Assembly: GCA_014138095.1 (NCBI GenBank)
Contig: JACGXE010000014.1
Location: 1 to 64,000 of the forward strand
Direction: 5' to 3'
DNA length: 64,000 nt
Source: Ochrobactrum sp. RH2CCR150
Lineage (GTDB): Bacteria > Pseudomonadota > Alphaproteobacteria > Rhizobiales > Rhizobiaceae
Below are positions 1 through 9,007 of the stretch, in pieces. Numbering within the stretch: position 1 is the first letter of the stretch; the number at the start of each line of letters is the position of its first letter. The position numbers were made by a program, and so were the translations under genes. The notes beneath the pieces were generated by a model. The model saw nothing but the letters and a program-made list of their open reading frames with translations, did not search any database and had not been told where the DNA came from.

Positions 1-419
1 TTGCAGTCCAGGCCATCATGATCTCCATCGAATGTAAGCAATCCGATTGAATCATAACCGACTGAAATCGCTCAATCCTTTTTGGAACAGGCTCTTAACA
101 AGCCATCCAATGCAAGAATGTGATCTTAATTTTTGAAACATACACTGATGCATCTTAGTTTAAATTTCTCTATATGCGCCTATTATTTAATTATCGCCAC
201 CAAAGACAACACATAGGATCGAAATATACTTTCTAATTGAATCAATCTATACGTCATCAATTTCACATAAAAAGTTGATAAATTTTGTCATGATAAGTTG
301 ACGGCATTCCATGTTGATTATATATCTCGGTTACACAATCTGACACGTTACGACGTGAACAATATATTCAGTTGATTTACTTGACTGGCTTCGCTTGTGC
401 GTAGCCTTCTGGAGAGGAT
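1..419. promoter_or_regulatory. AT-rich upstream region of the siderophore receptor gene
   Basis: No gene is visible here. The stretch is AT-rich and holds several GTTGA words (near 273, 296, 313 and 371) and one short dyad, CACGT-TACG-ACGTG, at 344-357. It ends in a Shine-Dalgarno-like GGAGAGG at 411-417 in front of the receptor gene. It presumably carries the receptor promoter and iron-responsive control, but I cannot assign a known box with confidence. Confidence 0.4.
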
Positions 420-2603
420 TTGTTTGACGTGACCAGACTTCGCCTTCAGAATAAGTCTCTCCGTTTTATAACCCTTCAACTGTTGCAATCAACTTCAGTG
501 ATGGGAGCTACACTTGCCCTGGCTGGCTCTGCTTTTGCTCAGGATAGTGCGAGTAATACTACCCAGCTTGCGCCTATCGTTATCGACGGCGGCGGTATCG
601 GCGGCGTGAGTGAGGATAATGCTACTGTCGTGGCCAAACGAAGCGATGGCGCTACCAAGATTGCGACACCCATTCTCGAAACGCCTCGTGCGGTATCGGT
701 CATCACACAAAAAGAGCTTGAAGAACGCGCCACTAACAGCATCGTTGAGGCGGTCAACTATACCGCTGGTGTGACCACGGCCTCTACCGGTTTCGATCCC
801 CGCTACGATGTCATCATGTTGCGCGGTCAAATCCTGTCGCTCAATGGCGACTTCCGCGATGGCTTGCGCCAGTATTATGTCAATTACGGCAATTTCCCTA
901 CCGAGCCTTATTCGCTTGAACGTGTCGAAGTGATCAAAGGTCCAGTGTCGGTGCTTTACGGCGCAGGCTCACCGGGCGGTATCATCAATAAGATCTCCAA
1001 AGCGCCGACCGAAGAAACGTTCCGAGAAGTAGGCGTGCTCTACGGCACACAAAGCCGCGCGCAAGCGACCTTCGATGTTGGAGGACCGGTTAGTGAAGAC
1101 AACAACAATTTCTTGTATCGCTTCACCGGTCTTGCACGCGCTGGAGAAACCAATTTCGATATTGCCGATGATCGCTATATGTTCCAGCCATCCTTCACAT
1201 GGAAACCCGATGCCGCGACGTCGCTTACGGTTTATGGGCTGATACAGTCAGACGAATCCGACGCTAGCCCCAGCGCCGTTGTTACGGCGGATGGACGGGT
1301 GCTTGATCTTCGTGCCAGCGATCCGAAATACGACTATCAGAAAGTGCGGCAACAGCAGGTCGGCTATCGTTTTGAACATGAATTCGACAATGGAACTACG
1401 TTCCGGCAACATGCCCGTTATTCACATATGGATTTGCGCGCACGCTATCTCAGCATTTATAGCTGGACCGACACGATTGCCCATCGCGGTGCGACCGCGC
1501 TCAAGGATGAGGCTAACATCTTTCAGATAGACAACCAGCTCGAAGCCAAATTCGACACTGGACCTCTTTCGCATACGATGTTGTTTGGGCTGGACTACAC
1601 AAACCTGTCGTCATCCTTTGGTTATGGAATAGGCGCCGTCGATCCAGCTTTCGATCTCGACATTTCCAACCCGCAATACGGCATCACCGGCGCGACTCCT
1701 GACTTCAATTACTCTTTGCTGGATATGGACCTGCGCCAAACCGGCATTTATGCGCTCGACCAGATCGAACTAGACCGATGGCGATTTACACTGGGTGCAC
1801 GCCAGACCTGGGTGAACCAGAAGCGCAATACCACCTATGTCAGCGCAGGGACGCAAGAAAGCCAGGACGTCGATGACAGCGCAACATCGGTACAGTTGGG
1901 TGCGCTCTATCTGTTCGACAATGGCATAGCCCCTTATGCAAACTATTCCGCGTCCTTTGATCCCGTCACCCAACGCTCTGCATCCGGCGACACGCTGAAA
2001 CCAACCACAGGCGAACAATACGAAGTTGGCGTGAAGTACCAGCCTCCCGGAACGGATATTCTTCTATCCGCCGCGGCCTATCACATTGTGGAGCAGAACA
2101 AGCCACAATTGGTTGATCCGCTCACCCTCTCCTATCAATCACTGGGTGAAGTCACCACAAAGGGATTGGAACTCGAAGCGAGAATGGCAATCTCGTCCGG
2201 GCTCGATCTCATTGCGGCCTATACGTTGAGCGAGTCTGAAATCACCGAAGGCGAAAACTCCGGTAATGAGGTCGCGGTACGCCCACGGCATACCGCGTCG
2301 CTCTGGGCCAACTACACCTTCGATGAGGCTTCGGTGGCGAAGGGGCTCAGCCTCGGTGCGGGCCTGCGCTTCAACAGCAAGAGCTATACCGACAATGCCA
2401 ACACCGATAAGAACCCGTCGGCACTCTATGTCGATGGAGGCATGAGCTATGATTTCGGCGCGATTAATCGTGATCTTGACGGTCTGACAGCAGCCGTCAA
2501 CGTCCGCAACATTGCTGACCGTCGCCTTGATGTCTGCGAAAGCGGATTTTGTTATCTCAGTCAGGGCCGCAACGTGACTGGCTCACTCAAATATCGCTGG
2601 TAA
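420..2603 (+). CDS. TonB-dependent siderophore receptor (ferrichrome/hydroxamate type)
   Basis: Outer-membrane receptor that would bind a ferric hydroxamate siderophore and pass it to the periplasm with energy from TonB-ExbBD. The 727-residue product begins with a signal peptide ending near SAFAQDS (about residue 41), then a plug domain with the siderophore-receptor signatures SLERVEVIKGP and YGAGSPGGIIN (about 170-190), and a beta-barrel ending in an aromatic residue (KYRW). Two Cys close to the end (VCESGFC) resemble the C-terminal Cys pair of FhuA-type receptors. The listed start is TTG; an in-frame GTG at 429 sits at a better distance from GGAGAGG (411-417). It lies 6 bp before the FhuF-like reductase gene, so the two are probably cotranscribed. 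Exact ligand is unproven; the adjacent biosynthetic genes suggest a native trihydroxamate. Confidence 0.9.
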   Translation: MFDVTRLRLQNKSLRFITLQLLQSTSVMGATLALAGSAFAQDSASNTTQLAPIVIDGGGIGGVSEDNATVVAKRSDGATKIATPILETPRAVSVITQKELEERATNSIVEAVNYTAGVTTASTGFDPRYDVIMLRGQILSLNGDFRDGLRQYYVNYGNFPTEPYSLERVEVIKGPVSVLYGAGSPGGIINKISKAPTEETFREVGVLYGTQSRAQATFDVGGPVSEDNNNFLYRFTGLARAGETNFDIADDRYMFQPSFTWKPDAATSLTVYGLIQSDESDASPSAVVTADGRVLDLRASDPKYDYQKVRQQQVGYRFEHEFDNGTTFRQHARYSHMDLRARYLSIYSWTDTIAHRGATALKDEANIFQIDNQLEAKFDTGPLSHTMLFGLDYTNLSSSFGYGIGAVDPAFDLDISNPQYGITGATPDFNYSLLDMDLRQTGIYALDQIELDRWRFTLGARQTWVNQKRNTTYVSAGTQESQDVDDSATSVQLGALYLFDNGIAPYANYSASFDPVTQRSASGDTLKPTTGEQYEVGVKYQPPGTDILLSAAAYHIVEQNKPQLVDPLTLSYQSLGEVTTKGLELEARMAISSGLDLIAAYTLSESEITEGENSGNEVAVRPRHTASLWANYTFDEASVAKGLSLGAGLRFNSKSYTDNANTDKNPSALYVDGGMSYDFGAINRDLDGLTAAVNVRNIADRRLDVCESGFCYLSQGRNVTGSLKYRW

Positions 2604-2609
2604 AGCGAG

Positions 2610-3386
2610 ATGGCTGTACCTGAACCAACACATCGGGACGCTCTTGCCACAAAGACTTGGGACCCCCATGTGCTGGACAAAGCGATTGACGAACGCTTCG
2701 CTTATTGTCGCGGCAAAATGCTGCTCGCCTCTCCCGAAGAGAACGCAATAATTCCGTGCAGCGACCTGACCGATGCCGCCGTGTTCAGTGAAGTCATAGA
2801 GCGTTTCGCATCCTCATTTCCGGGTGGCGACCGTCGTGCCATAATTTCAATGTGGACGATGTATTATTTCAGCATCGTTTCCATCACGCCGACGGTGCTG
2901 CGGCTCGTTTGTGGAAAGCGGCTGCCTTTAAAATTGGATAGGACCGTTCTCGTCTGCAAACCTGCCAATGCTGCACCAACTGCACTCCTTCTCGACCACT
3001 CCGGCGACGACGCAAATGCTCCGGAGCGCACCTTCGATCTTCTCGCTTTGATGCGGGACCATATAGAACCATTGATTGAAGCCATTTGCACCAATGCAAA
3101 AGTAGCGCCAAAGCTCCTATGGAACAATGTCGCGGGCTATTACTCGTGGATTGTCGACGAAATCGGCACCCATGTAAATCCCGATCTCGGCCTTGCAGGA
3201 CGCGCGCTCCTTGATGAGCCGCTATGGCCTGACGGCGGAAAGAACCCGATGTATGGCATGATGCGCACCGCGCAACCGGCGTGCGGCAATGCCATCGTGC
3301 AGCGCAAGGTCTGCTGCTTGCGATATACTCTTCCGGGCGTGGCCGGCTGCGGGCAATTGTGCCCGCTGCCCAATGGTCGCCATTGA
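2610..3386 (+). CDS. fhuF: FhuF-like siderophore-iron reductase
   Basis: Probable cytoplasmic [2Fe-2S] protein that reduces ferric siderophore and releases Fe(II) after import. The 258-residue protein has a C-terminal Cys cluster VCCLRYTLPGVAGCGQLC. This matches the FhuF pattern Cys-Cys-X10-Cys followed by a fourth Cys; here the last two Cys are separated by three residues rather than the two I recall for E. coli FhuF. The gene begins 6 bp after the receptor stop codon, so translational coupling is likely, and it converges on the reductase gene ending at 3395 with only 8 bp between stops. Family assignment rests on the Cys cluster, length and context. Confidence 0.8.
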   Translation: MAVPEPTHRDALATKTWDPHVLDKAIDERFAYCRGKMLLASPEENAIIPCSDLTDAAVFSEVIERFASSFPGGDRRAIISMWTMYYFSIVSITPTVLRLVCGKRLPLKLDRTVLVCKPANAAPTALLLDHSGDDANAPERTFDLLALMRDHIEPLIEAICTNAKVAPKLLWNNVAGYYSWIVDEIGTHVNPDLGLAGRALLDEPLWPDGGKNPMYGMMRTAQPACGNAIVQRKVCCLRYTLPGVAGCGQLCPLPNGRH

Positions 3387-3394
3387 TCTTTGCC

Positions 3395-4120
3395 TCAGGC
3401 GAAATACTGACCGCCATTCACTGATAGCGTCGAGCCAGTGATGAAACCAGCCGCATCGGAAGCGAGGAACAATACGCAACGTGCAATCTCGTCTGGTGTC
3501 GCCAGACGGCCCGCAGGAATTTGCGGGAGAATGTGTTCGTTCATGACATTTTCAGGAACCCGCCTGACCATTTCCGTCCCGACGTAACCGGGACATACGG
3601 CATTGACCGTTATACCTTTCCCTGCGCCTTCCTGAGCCAGGGCTTTAGTAAACCCCAGATCTCCGGCCTTTGCAGCCGAGTAATTCACCTGTCCCATCTG
3701 ACCCTTCTGGCCATTGATGGACGAGATATTGATAACACGGCCGAAACTGCGGTCTCTCATTCCTTGCCAGATCGGGTGGGTCATATTGAAAAGACCACCG
3801 AGATTGGTGCTGATCACTTCATGCCATTCGCCCGGCGTCATTTTGTGAAACATCCGGTCGCGTGTAATGCCAGCATTGTTGACAAGAACGTTGATAGCAC
3901 CCAACTCTCCCTCAACCTTTTTGATTCCTTCTTCGCAGGCCGCATAATCGCAAACGTCCCATTGATATGTCGGGATGCCAGTGCTTTCAGAGAATGAAGC
4001 TGCAGCCTCTTTGTCACGGATATAGGTGGTGGCGACATTGTAGCCCGCCTCGTGCAGAGCCATCGATATGGCAGCTCCAATACCGCGAGTGCCTCCGGTT
4101 ACCAAAGCGACTTTACGCAT
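3395..4120 (-). CDS. phbB: Acetoacetyl-CoA reductase (PhbB/PhaB-type SDR)
   Basis: NADPH-dependent reductase expected to convert acetoacetyl-CoA to (R)-3-hydroxybutyryl-CoA. The 241-residue protein is a classical short-chain dehydrogenase: TGGTRGIG nucleotide-binding loop at residues 8-15, NNAG near 86, catalytic Ser of ISSINGQKG and the YSAAK Tyr/Lys pair near 153-157, and the substrate-binding VCPGYVGTEMV segment typical of PhaB. A GGAGAC ribosome site precedes the ATG. It is the last gene of a minus-strand unit (sigma factor, GNAT, FhuD, FhuB, this gene) and no PHB synthase is nearby. I infer that its product feeds siderophore assembly, since vicibactin contains (R)-3-hydroxybutyrate; a role in storage polymer cannot be excluded. 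Confidence 0.88.
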   Translation of the reverse strand: MRKVALVTGGTRGIGAAISMALHEAGYNVATTYIRDKEAAASFSESTGIPTYQWDVCDYAACEEGIKKVEGELGAINVLVNNAGITRDRMFHKMTPGEWHEVISTNLGGLFNMTHPIWQGMRDRSFGRVINISSINGQKGQMGQVNYSAAKAGDLGFTKALAQEGAGKGITVNAVCPGYVGTEMVRRVPENVMNEHILPQIPAGRLATPDEIARCVLFLASDAAGFITGSTLSVNGGQYFA

Positions 4121-4177
4121 TTCGTTGTCTCCAGATTGTTGTCAACTCGGATTTGTCAAAAACAGCCAGTTGTGAAC

Positions 4178-6169
4178 TCAGACTGAACGCCTGCGCTGCA
4201 ACAAAAGAACCAGCAATAGCGGCGTTCCGATCAATGCCGAAACAAGGCCAGCGGGAATCTGATAGGGAAAGGCGATCATGCGGCCAACCCAGTCGGCAAG
4301 AACCATCAGCCCGGCACCGGCCAGCGCAGCGCCAAGCACCTGCGGAATTGCACGACGCAAGCCAAGCTCGCGAGCGAAATGAGGCCCCATCAATCCAATG
4401 AAGCTCAGCGGCCCGACCACAAGCGTTGCCGCACTTGTCAGAAAAGCTGCCAGCATCAGCAGCGCCGAGCGTGCGAGCATCACATGAATACCCACCGATT
4501 GCGCTACCACAGGTCCGAGCGGCAACATGTCGAGCCATCGACGCATCAGCAGTGCCAGCAACAGACCTGCTACCCCGATTCCCGCAGCGATAAGCGCGAT
4601 CGGAGTTTCTATGAGATAGGTTGAACCACTCATCCATTGCAGCAAGGTGATGGCGCGTGGATCACCGCTGGCTGCGATGATCCCAACCGCTGCATCCAGC
4701 ATGGCGGTAAGCGCGATACCGGTCAGCAGGACTCGCTCCGGCGCAAAGCCCGAACGCAATCCAAGCACAATGATGATGACGAGTACAATCAATGCGCCAA
4801 TTGCAGCAAAGCCGATTTGCACAAACAAGCCCATGACGGGTAAGATAAATAACGCTACGGCCACGCCCATAGTGGCGCCGGCGGAGATACCGAGCACTTC
4901 CGGGCTCGCCATTTCATTTCCCGTCAACCGCTGGAGCAAGGTTCCCACCGTGCCCAACATCAGGCCCGCCGCAAAAGCGCCGATCACACGCGGAATGCGA
5001 TATGGTAAAATCTCGGACCACATACTGGTACCAGTGAATGCCCAATCACCGCCTGGATCACGCCCGAAGAAAATTGCCAACAATAATAGGGACAGCAACA
5101 CCAGACACACCAAAATCACCAGCCACGCCCTGGCAGCCATGACATGCTTCGGTCCTGCTGCAATGTCCGGCAAGCCGCGATGAACCGCTTTCAAACGGGG
5201 AACGAGCATCAGGAGTACCGGCGCTCCAAACAGAGCAGTGACGGCGCCGGTTGGAAGAAAGCTGGACGTCGTGCTTGTCAATACGAGCACCACTTCGTCG
5301 GTCAGAAACAATAGGCCTGCGCCAACGATTGGCGACCAGATAAGCTGGTTTTTTAGCGTGCGTGCGCCAGCAAGACGTGTGATTGCTGGTGCGACCAGAC
5401 CAACGAAACCAATGACACCAACGGCACTCGTCACCACGGCTGTTAACGCCACGGCGAGGCAAATGGCGGCAATACGTGTATGCTTGACCGAGAGACCAAG
5501 GCCACTCGCGCCACTGTCACCCAGCTCCATCAACGCAAGTGGACGCGCCAGTACGAAGATCGCCAAGAATAGAACAGCAACTTTCGGGATCAACGATAGT
5601 GGAATTGACCAGCTCTGCTGTGCCAGAGAACCCGCGCCCCATATGAACAGTCCCGACAAATAGCGGTCGTTCATCAAGATCAGAACGGAGGCCAACGCAC
5701 CGCACCACACACTGACAATCAAACCTGACAGAATAAGCGCAAAGGGCGAGAAATTCCGCCGCGCGCCGATAAGAAAAACCAATGCCGCCGCGATAGAACT
5801 ACCTATCAGTGCCACTGTGTCCCGGCTCAGACCTGCAAGCGAAGGAAAGGCCAGCATGGTGACTATAAGAGCCAGATTGGCTCCGGCCGAGATACCCAGC
5901 GTTGTTGGCGAAGCCAAAGGATTACGCAGTACCTGTTGCAATAACGTACCCGCAAGCGCCAGAGCCGCACCACCAATCAATGCGGTTACCAGACGTGGCA
6001 ATGTCGAGTAGGCCAGCACAATGTAACGCGGATCGTAATCCATACTCCGTTCGAATAATCTGCCGATGTCCGGGGCAATATTATGCCAAGCCAACAAGCC
6101 GCCAGCAAACAGCATTGCAATTGCAATGAACGGCGTGATGCCGCTTGACGATGGGCTGAGACGCGTCAT
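4178..6169 (-). CDS. fhuB: Fe(3+)-hydroxamate ABC transporter permease, fused double-length
   Basis: Inner-membrane permease for ferric hydroxamates. At 663 residues it is double the length of a single FecCD-type subunit and contains two homologous halves, each with about ten hydrophobic segments: the first half includes PRLVTALIGGAALALAGTLLQQ, the second repeats it as PRVIGAFAAGLMLGTVGTLLQR (shortened here to the matching cores RLVTALIGGAALA and RVIGAFAAGLMLG). Both halves carry the NPLASP/NEMASPE-LGISAGA motif. This tandem arrangement is that of FhuB. The start codon overlaps the stop of the binding-protein gene by 3 bp (ATGA). No FhuC ATPase gene is present in the window, so the ATPase must come from elsewhere. 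Confidence 0.92.
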   Translation of the reverse strand: MTRLSPSSSGITPFIAIAMLFAGGLLAWHNIAPDIGRLFERSMDYDPRYIVLAYSTLPRLVTALIGGAALALAGTLLQQVLRNPLASPTTLGISAGANLALIVTMLAFPSLAGLSRDTVALIGSSIAAALVFLIGARRNFSPFALILSGLIVSVWCGALASVLILMNDRYLSGLFIWGAGSLAQQSWSIPLSLIPKVAVLFLAIFVLARPLALMELGDSGASGLGLSVKHTRIAAICLAVALTAVVTSAVGVIGFVGLVAPAITRLAGARTLKNQLIWSPIVGAGLLFLTDEVVLVLTSTTSSFLPTGAVTALFGAPVLLMLVPRLKAVHRGLPDIAAGPKHVMAARAWLVILVCLVLLSLLLLAIFFGRDPGGDWAFTGTSMWSEILPYRIPRVIGAFAAGLMLGTVGTLLQRLTGNEMASPEVLGISAGATMGVAVALFILPVMGLFVQIGFAAIGALIVLVIIIVLGLRSGFAPERVLLTGIALTAMLDAAVGIIAASGDPRAITLLQWMSGSTYLIETPIALIAAGIGVAGLLLALLMRRWLDMLPLGPVVAQSVGIHVMLARSALLMLAAFLTSAATLVVGPLSFIGLMGPHFARELGLRRAIPQVLGAALAGAGLMVLADWVGRMIAFPYQIPAGLVSALIGTPLLLVLLLQRRRSV

Positions 6170-7077
6170 GCCGTGCGCTCCAGTGCATCAACCAGGAGAC
6201 CCGCAAAACGCAATGCCTCCACCACCATGCCAAACATCAGAACGCCGGGAAGAATTGTGTAGCCGCCAGCCTCGACAAAAGGCAATGAACTCCACAAAGG
6301 GCTCTCTTCCAGTCTTGTCATAATATCAGGCGGCGTCAGAGGTTCGAAGGCCACAAGTCGCATATTCTGGTCCATCAAGGCCAGTTGTTCGAGCCCAATG
6401 GTTTCGAAACCCCAATAGTTAGCAGAGCCAGTCCATGCATTTCTAAGACCTATGCGGCTCAAAACACTTTGATAGAGCCCGCCCCCGCCATAAATGCGAG
6501 CGTGACGCAAATCGACAAAGTTAACCAGTGCCAGTGACGGGGCCTTCAATTGTGCAATCCGCGCGGCATATTCATCAAATTGTCGATCGGCCTTTTCGAG
6601 AAAATCGCGCGCCTGCGCTTCGCGCCCAAGGGCCACGCCCAACGCCGATGTGGCCGCAATGGAACGAGACAAGGCATCCCCGCCTTCTGCATAGATCGTG
6701 AGTTCAAGCACAGGGCTGATGGCTTCCAGCTTCGGTTTCAGCGGCGCGAGAAACGGGGTCGTCAGAATGAGTGTCGGCTTGATACTCGCCAGAACTTCAA
6801 AATTGATTGCACTGGTGGATCCCAGATCGGCGATGCCCGACGGAAGCTCCGGCTCGACCACCCATTTGCTCCAGTCGGCTCGCCCTGCAATCGCCACTGG
6901 GACAACCCCGAATGCCAGCATGGTGGACACCAGTCCATAGTCCAGCGATACCACACGCTGCGCCGTCCGCTCGACATTCGCCAGCGCAGACGAACTGCTT
7001 GCCAGACAAATACCCGCCGCAGCCTGAAGAAGACTACGGCGTGTCAATAAAGAAAACGAAACAAATTCAGGCGTCAT
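6166..7077 (-). CDS. fhuD: Iron-hydroxamate periplasmic binding protein (FhuD-like)
   Basis: Periplasmic binding protein delivering ferric hydroxamate to FhuB. I place the start at the ATG at 7075-7077, giving about 303 residues, because it directly precedes a Tat-like signal peptide (TRRSLLQAAAGICLASS...SALA). An upstream in-frame ATG at 7254 would add 59 residues of unlikely sequence and overlap the neighbouring acetyltransferase gene. The mature part begins RVVSLDYGLVSTMLAFGV and contains PTLILTTPF, fitting the type III (TroA/FhuD) fold with a single long helix between lobes. Immediately upstream of, and overlapping, fhuB. Confidence 0.88.
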   Translation of the reverse strand: MTPEFVSFSLLTRRSLLQAAAGICLASSSSALANVERTAQRVVSLDYGLVSTMLAFGVVPVAIAGRADWSKWVVEPELPSGIADLGSTSAINFEVLASIKPTLILTTPFLAPLKPKLEAISPVLELTIYAEGGDALSRSIAATSALGVALGREAQARDFLEKADRQFDEYAARIAQLKAPSLALVNFVDLRHARIYGGGGLYQSVLSRIGLRNAWTGSANYWGFETIGLEQLALMDQNMRLVAFEPLTPPDIMTRLEESPLWSSLPFVEAGGYTILPGVLMFGMVVEALRFAGLLVDALERTA

Positions 7078-7120
7078 ATGACAACAGTTCTTGGAACAAT
7101 GGTTCGGCGATAAACAATCA

Positions 7121-7594
7121 TCAATGCGATGCATCCAGGGGTTTGACAAAGAAGAGGCATGGGTGGTCTTCATGCCACAGAGTAGGGAATGTCTCGGCCC
7201 TGATAAATCCGTTCTTGTCGTAAAAGGCGCGCGTTGCATCATACTGCGGCTCATTTTTGCCGCGTGGCGCGAGCGTCTTAACAGTTAGAAGCTGACAATT
7301 GGCTTCTCTCGCTGCGTTCTCAGCCGCAATCAGCAACCGCCTGCCAATTCCGGCGCGATGATGGGAACGCCGCGAAGCAATGACCAGTATTTCCATCGCC
7401 GACGGTGGATGTTGCTTCAGCGCGACGAACCCCACAATATCGCCGCCGTCCACGCAGCCGAACATCGGCAGTGTTTCAACCGCCTCCGCACAAGCCTCGA
7501 TCACCGCTGGTTCGCTGAACCAGTCAGATAACTCCGACATGATATCACGGCAAATCTGACCCTTGTTTTCACTTATCTCGATCGCATCATGCAT
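7121..7594 (-). CDS. GNAT-family N-acetyltransferase
   Basis: The 157-residue protein is a compact GNAT: central strand MEILVIASRR followed by the acetyl-CoA pyrophosphate loop HHRAGIGRRLL (about residues 76-90), and a final ATRAFYDKNGFIRAE motif. A GGGAG ribosome site sits just before the ATG at 7594. It lies between the sigma factor gene (16 bp away) and fhuD in a minus-strand unit. Vicibactin assembly needs an acetylation of the ornithine alpha-amine (VbsC in Rhizobium); this gene is the obvious local candidate by position, but sequence alone does not show the substrate. It could equally be an unrelated detoxifying or regulatory acetyltransferase. Confidence 0.85.
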   Translation of the reverse strand: MHDAIEISENKGQICRDIMSELSDWFSEPAVIEACAEAVETLPMFGCVDGGDIVGFVALKQHPPSAMEILVIASRRSHHRAGIGRRLLIAAENAAREANCQLLTVKTLAPRGKNEPQYDATRAFYDKNGFIRAETFPTLWHEDHPCLFFVKPLDASH

Positions 7595-7610
7595 AGATGG
7601 CTCCCGGCTC

Positions 7611-8168
7611 TCAGGCGTTTGTTCTGGGTTTCACCGGTGTTTTCCGCTCGTCATCCGACGCGATAGCCGCCACACAAAGCCGGTGCGCGTCTTTCAAAAG
7701 TCCGCAGACCAGCGCACAGGAAACTCCGGCGCGCTGGGCAATGACTTTCTGTGGAACCCCATCAAAATAATACTGCTCGTAGAATGCTCGCGTACGCGGC
7801 GGCATGACTTCCATGGCATGTCGAAAAGCTTCATAAGCCTGACATTCACGCACATGCTCTTCAGGGCTGCCATACTGCGACATACATCCGCTGGGTGGTT
7901 CTTCGACAAAAAGGGCTCTTTCGAATGCACGGCGCCGCAGATGATCAGTAGCGAGATTTTTCACCATCCGGGTAACATAGGAAGCTGGACGCGCCACCTC
8001 TGACCCTAGAGGCGTCGAGACAAGCTGCAGCATCACTTCCTGAACGATGTCTTCAGCTACTGTTGCACTGCCCGTGATACGCCGCGCAACGGCTAATAGC
8101 TTTCGGCGGATGAGAAGTGCTTCCTGAACCTGGCCATTCAACGTTGACTGTGAAAGATTGAGTGTCAT
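7611..8168 (-). CDS. ECF sigma factor, iron-starvation type (RpoI/PvdS/FecI-like)
   Basis: RNA polymerase sigma factor of the ECF class. The 185-residue form starts at ATG 8166-8168; in-frame ATGs at 8198 and 8249 could extend it. Region 2 is seen in AEDIVQEVMLQLVS...YVTRMVKNLATDHLRRR and region 4 in MPPRTRAFYEQYYFDGVPQKVIAQRAGVS (quoted here as LPP-type helix MPPRTRAFYEQ and HTH QKVIAQRAGVS). No FecR anti-sigma gene is adjacent, as with RpoI and PvdS, which directly switch on siderophore biosynthesis genes. It heads the unit containing GNAT, fhuD, fhuB and the reductase, so I infer it controls this siderophore island. Confidence 0.87.
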   Translation of the reverse strand: MTLNLSQSTLNGQVQEALLIRRKLLAVARRITGSATVAEDIVQEVMLQLVSTPLGSEVARPASYVTRMVKNLATDHLRRRAFERALFVEEPPSGCMSQYGSPEEHVRECQAYEAFRHAMEVMPPRTRAFYEQYYFDGVPQKVIAQRAGVSCALVCGLLKDAHRLCVAAIASDDERKTPVKPRTNA

Positions 8169-8297
8169 TTCTAGGCCCTTCGAAATCCAAATTTGCATTT
8201 CCCCGCCAAGTGACCGAAACAGCCTATAAAAGTGGAATATAATAATCAAGTTATATTTGATGTCATCTATCTGACTGTTTTAGCGGTGTTTATCCGG

Positions 8298-8999
8298 TTA
8301 AGGTGGTAAGTCGCTCATATTCCATTGCAATCTGCTTCCGCCGACATTTTTCTCGCAAGCTTCAGCTAGCGCCCAGAAATAGCGCGCTCCGGAGGCATCC
8401 AAAAATTGTCCTCCGTGAACCAATACCTGGGGCCACTCAGCCTGTAATGTCACGGAAGTTCCACACATATCCGGCGGGATGTTCACTTCTTTCGGATCGA
8501 CCTGAAAACCTTGCCCCCAACATTTCAGCACCGCTTCCTTCCGAACCCATGTAGACAGAAGCGCGTCATATCTCTGTGACCCGTCAAGTTGTGCAATGGC
8601 CCCTAACTCAACAGTGGATAACGTCAGTGAGGATGCCCCCTCAAGGTCGGCATAAAAATCGTTTCGGTCAGCTTCCACATCGATACCGATGTCCTCGTGA
8701 CAACTCGTCGCAAGCATCACGCAATTGGCATTGTGAGACAGGCTGAAGTGAATGCCACAGTCGGGCAAATAAGGCTTTCCTGCTGGATTGATCTCAAGTC
8801 GAATGTCCGACGGTGTTTGCCCGGTCATACATGCGATGACCGAGCGACAAAGCTGGCGCCCTGCAATAAAATGCTTGCGCCCGGAAACAGAGCGAAAGGC
8901 AGCGGCGCGCGCTTTTTCCTCCGGGCTCAAGACATCTGTATTGCAGACAGTATCATGTCTCAAATGCCAGCAATGAATGGCAATCTCGCTTTCACTCAT
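8298..8999 (-). CDS. 4'-phosphopantetheinyl transferase, Sfp type
   Basis: Activates the NRPS by attaching phosphopantetheine from CoA to the carrier-domain serine. The 233-residue protein shows the family motifs in order: GKPYLP (about 78), FSLSHN (about 87), GIDVE (about 105) with the metal-binding Asp and Glu, and WVRKEAVLKCWGQGF (about 150-164) with the WxxKEAxxK core. It starts 8 bp downstream of the ornithine hydroxylase stop, so it is the third gene of the NRPS-hydroxylase-transferase unit. It corresponds in role to VbsP of the rhizobial vicibactin system and to EntD/PcpS elsewhere. Confidence 0.92.
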   Translation of the reverse strand: MSESEIAIHCWHLRHDTVCNTDVLSPEEKARAAAFRSVSGRKHFIAGRQLCRSVIACMTGQTPSDIRLEINPAGKPYLPDCGIHFSLSHNANCVMLATSCHEDIGIDVEADRNDFYADLEGASSLTLSTVELGAIAQLDGSQRYDALLSTWVRKEAVLKCWGQGFQVDPKEVNIPPDMCGTSVTLQAEWPQVLVHGGQFLDASGARYFWALAEACEKNVGGSRLQWNMSDLPP

Positions 9000-9007
9000 C
9001 CGAGTGC

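Noticed and set aside
7078-7254. N-terminal extension of the FhuD-like protein
   Set aside because: The extra residues overlap the acetyltransferase gene and precede an internal ATG placed exactly before a Tat-like signal peptide.
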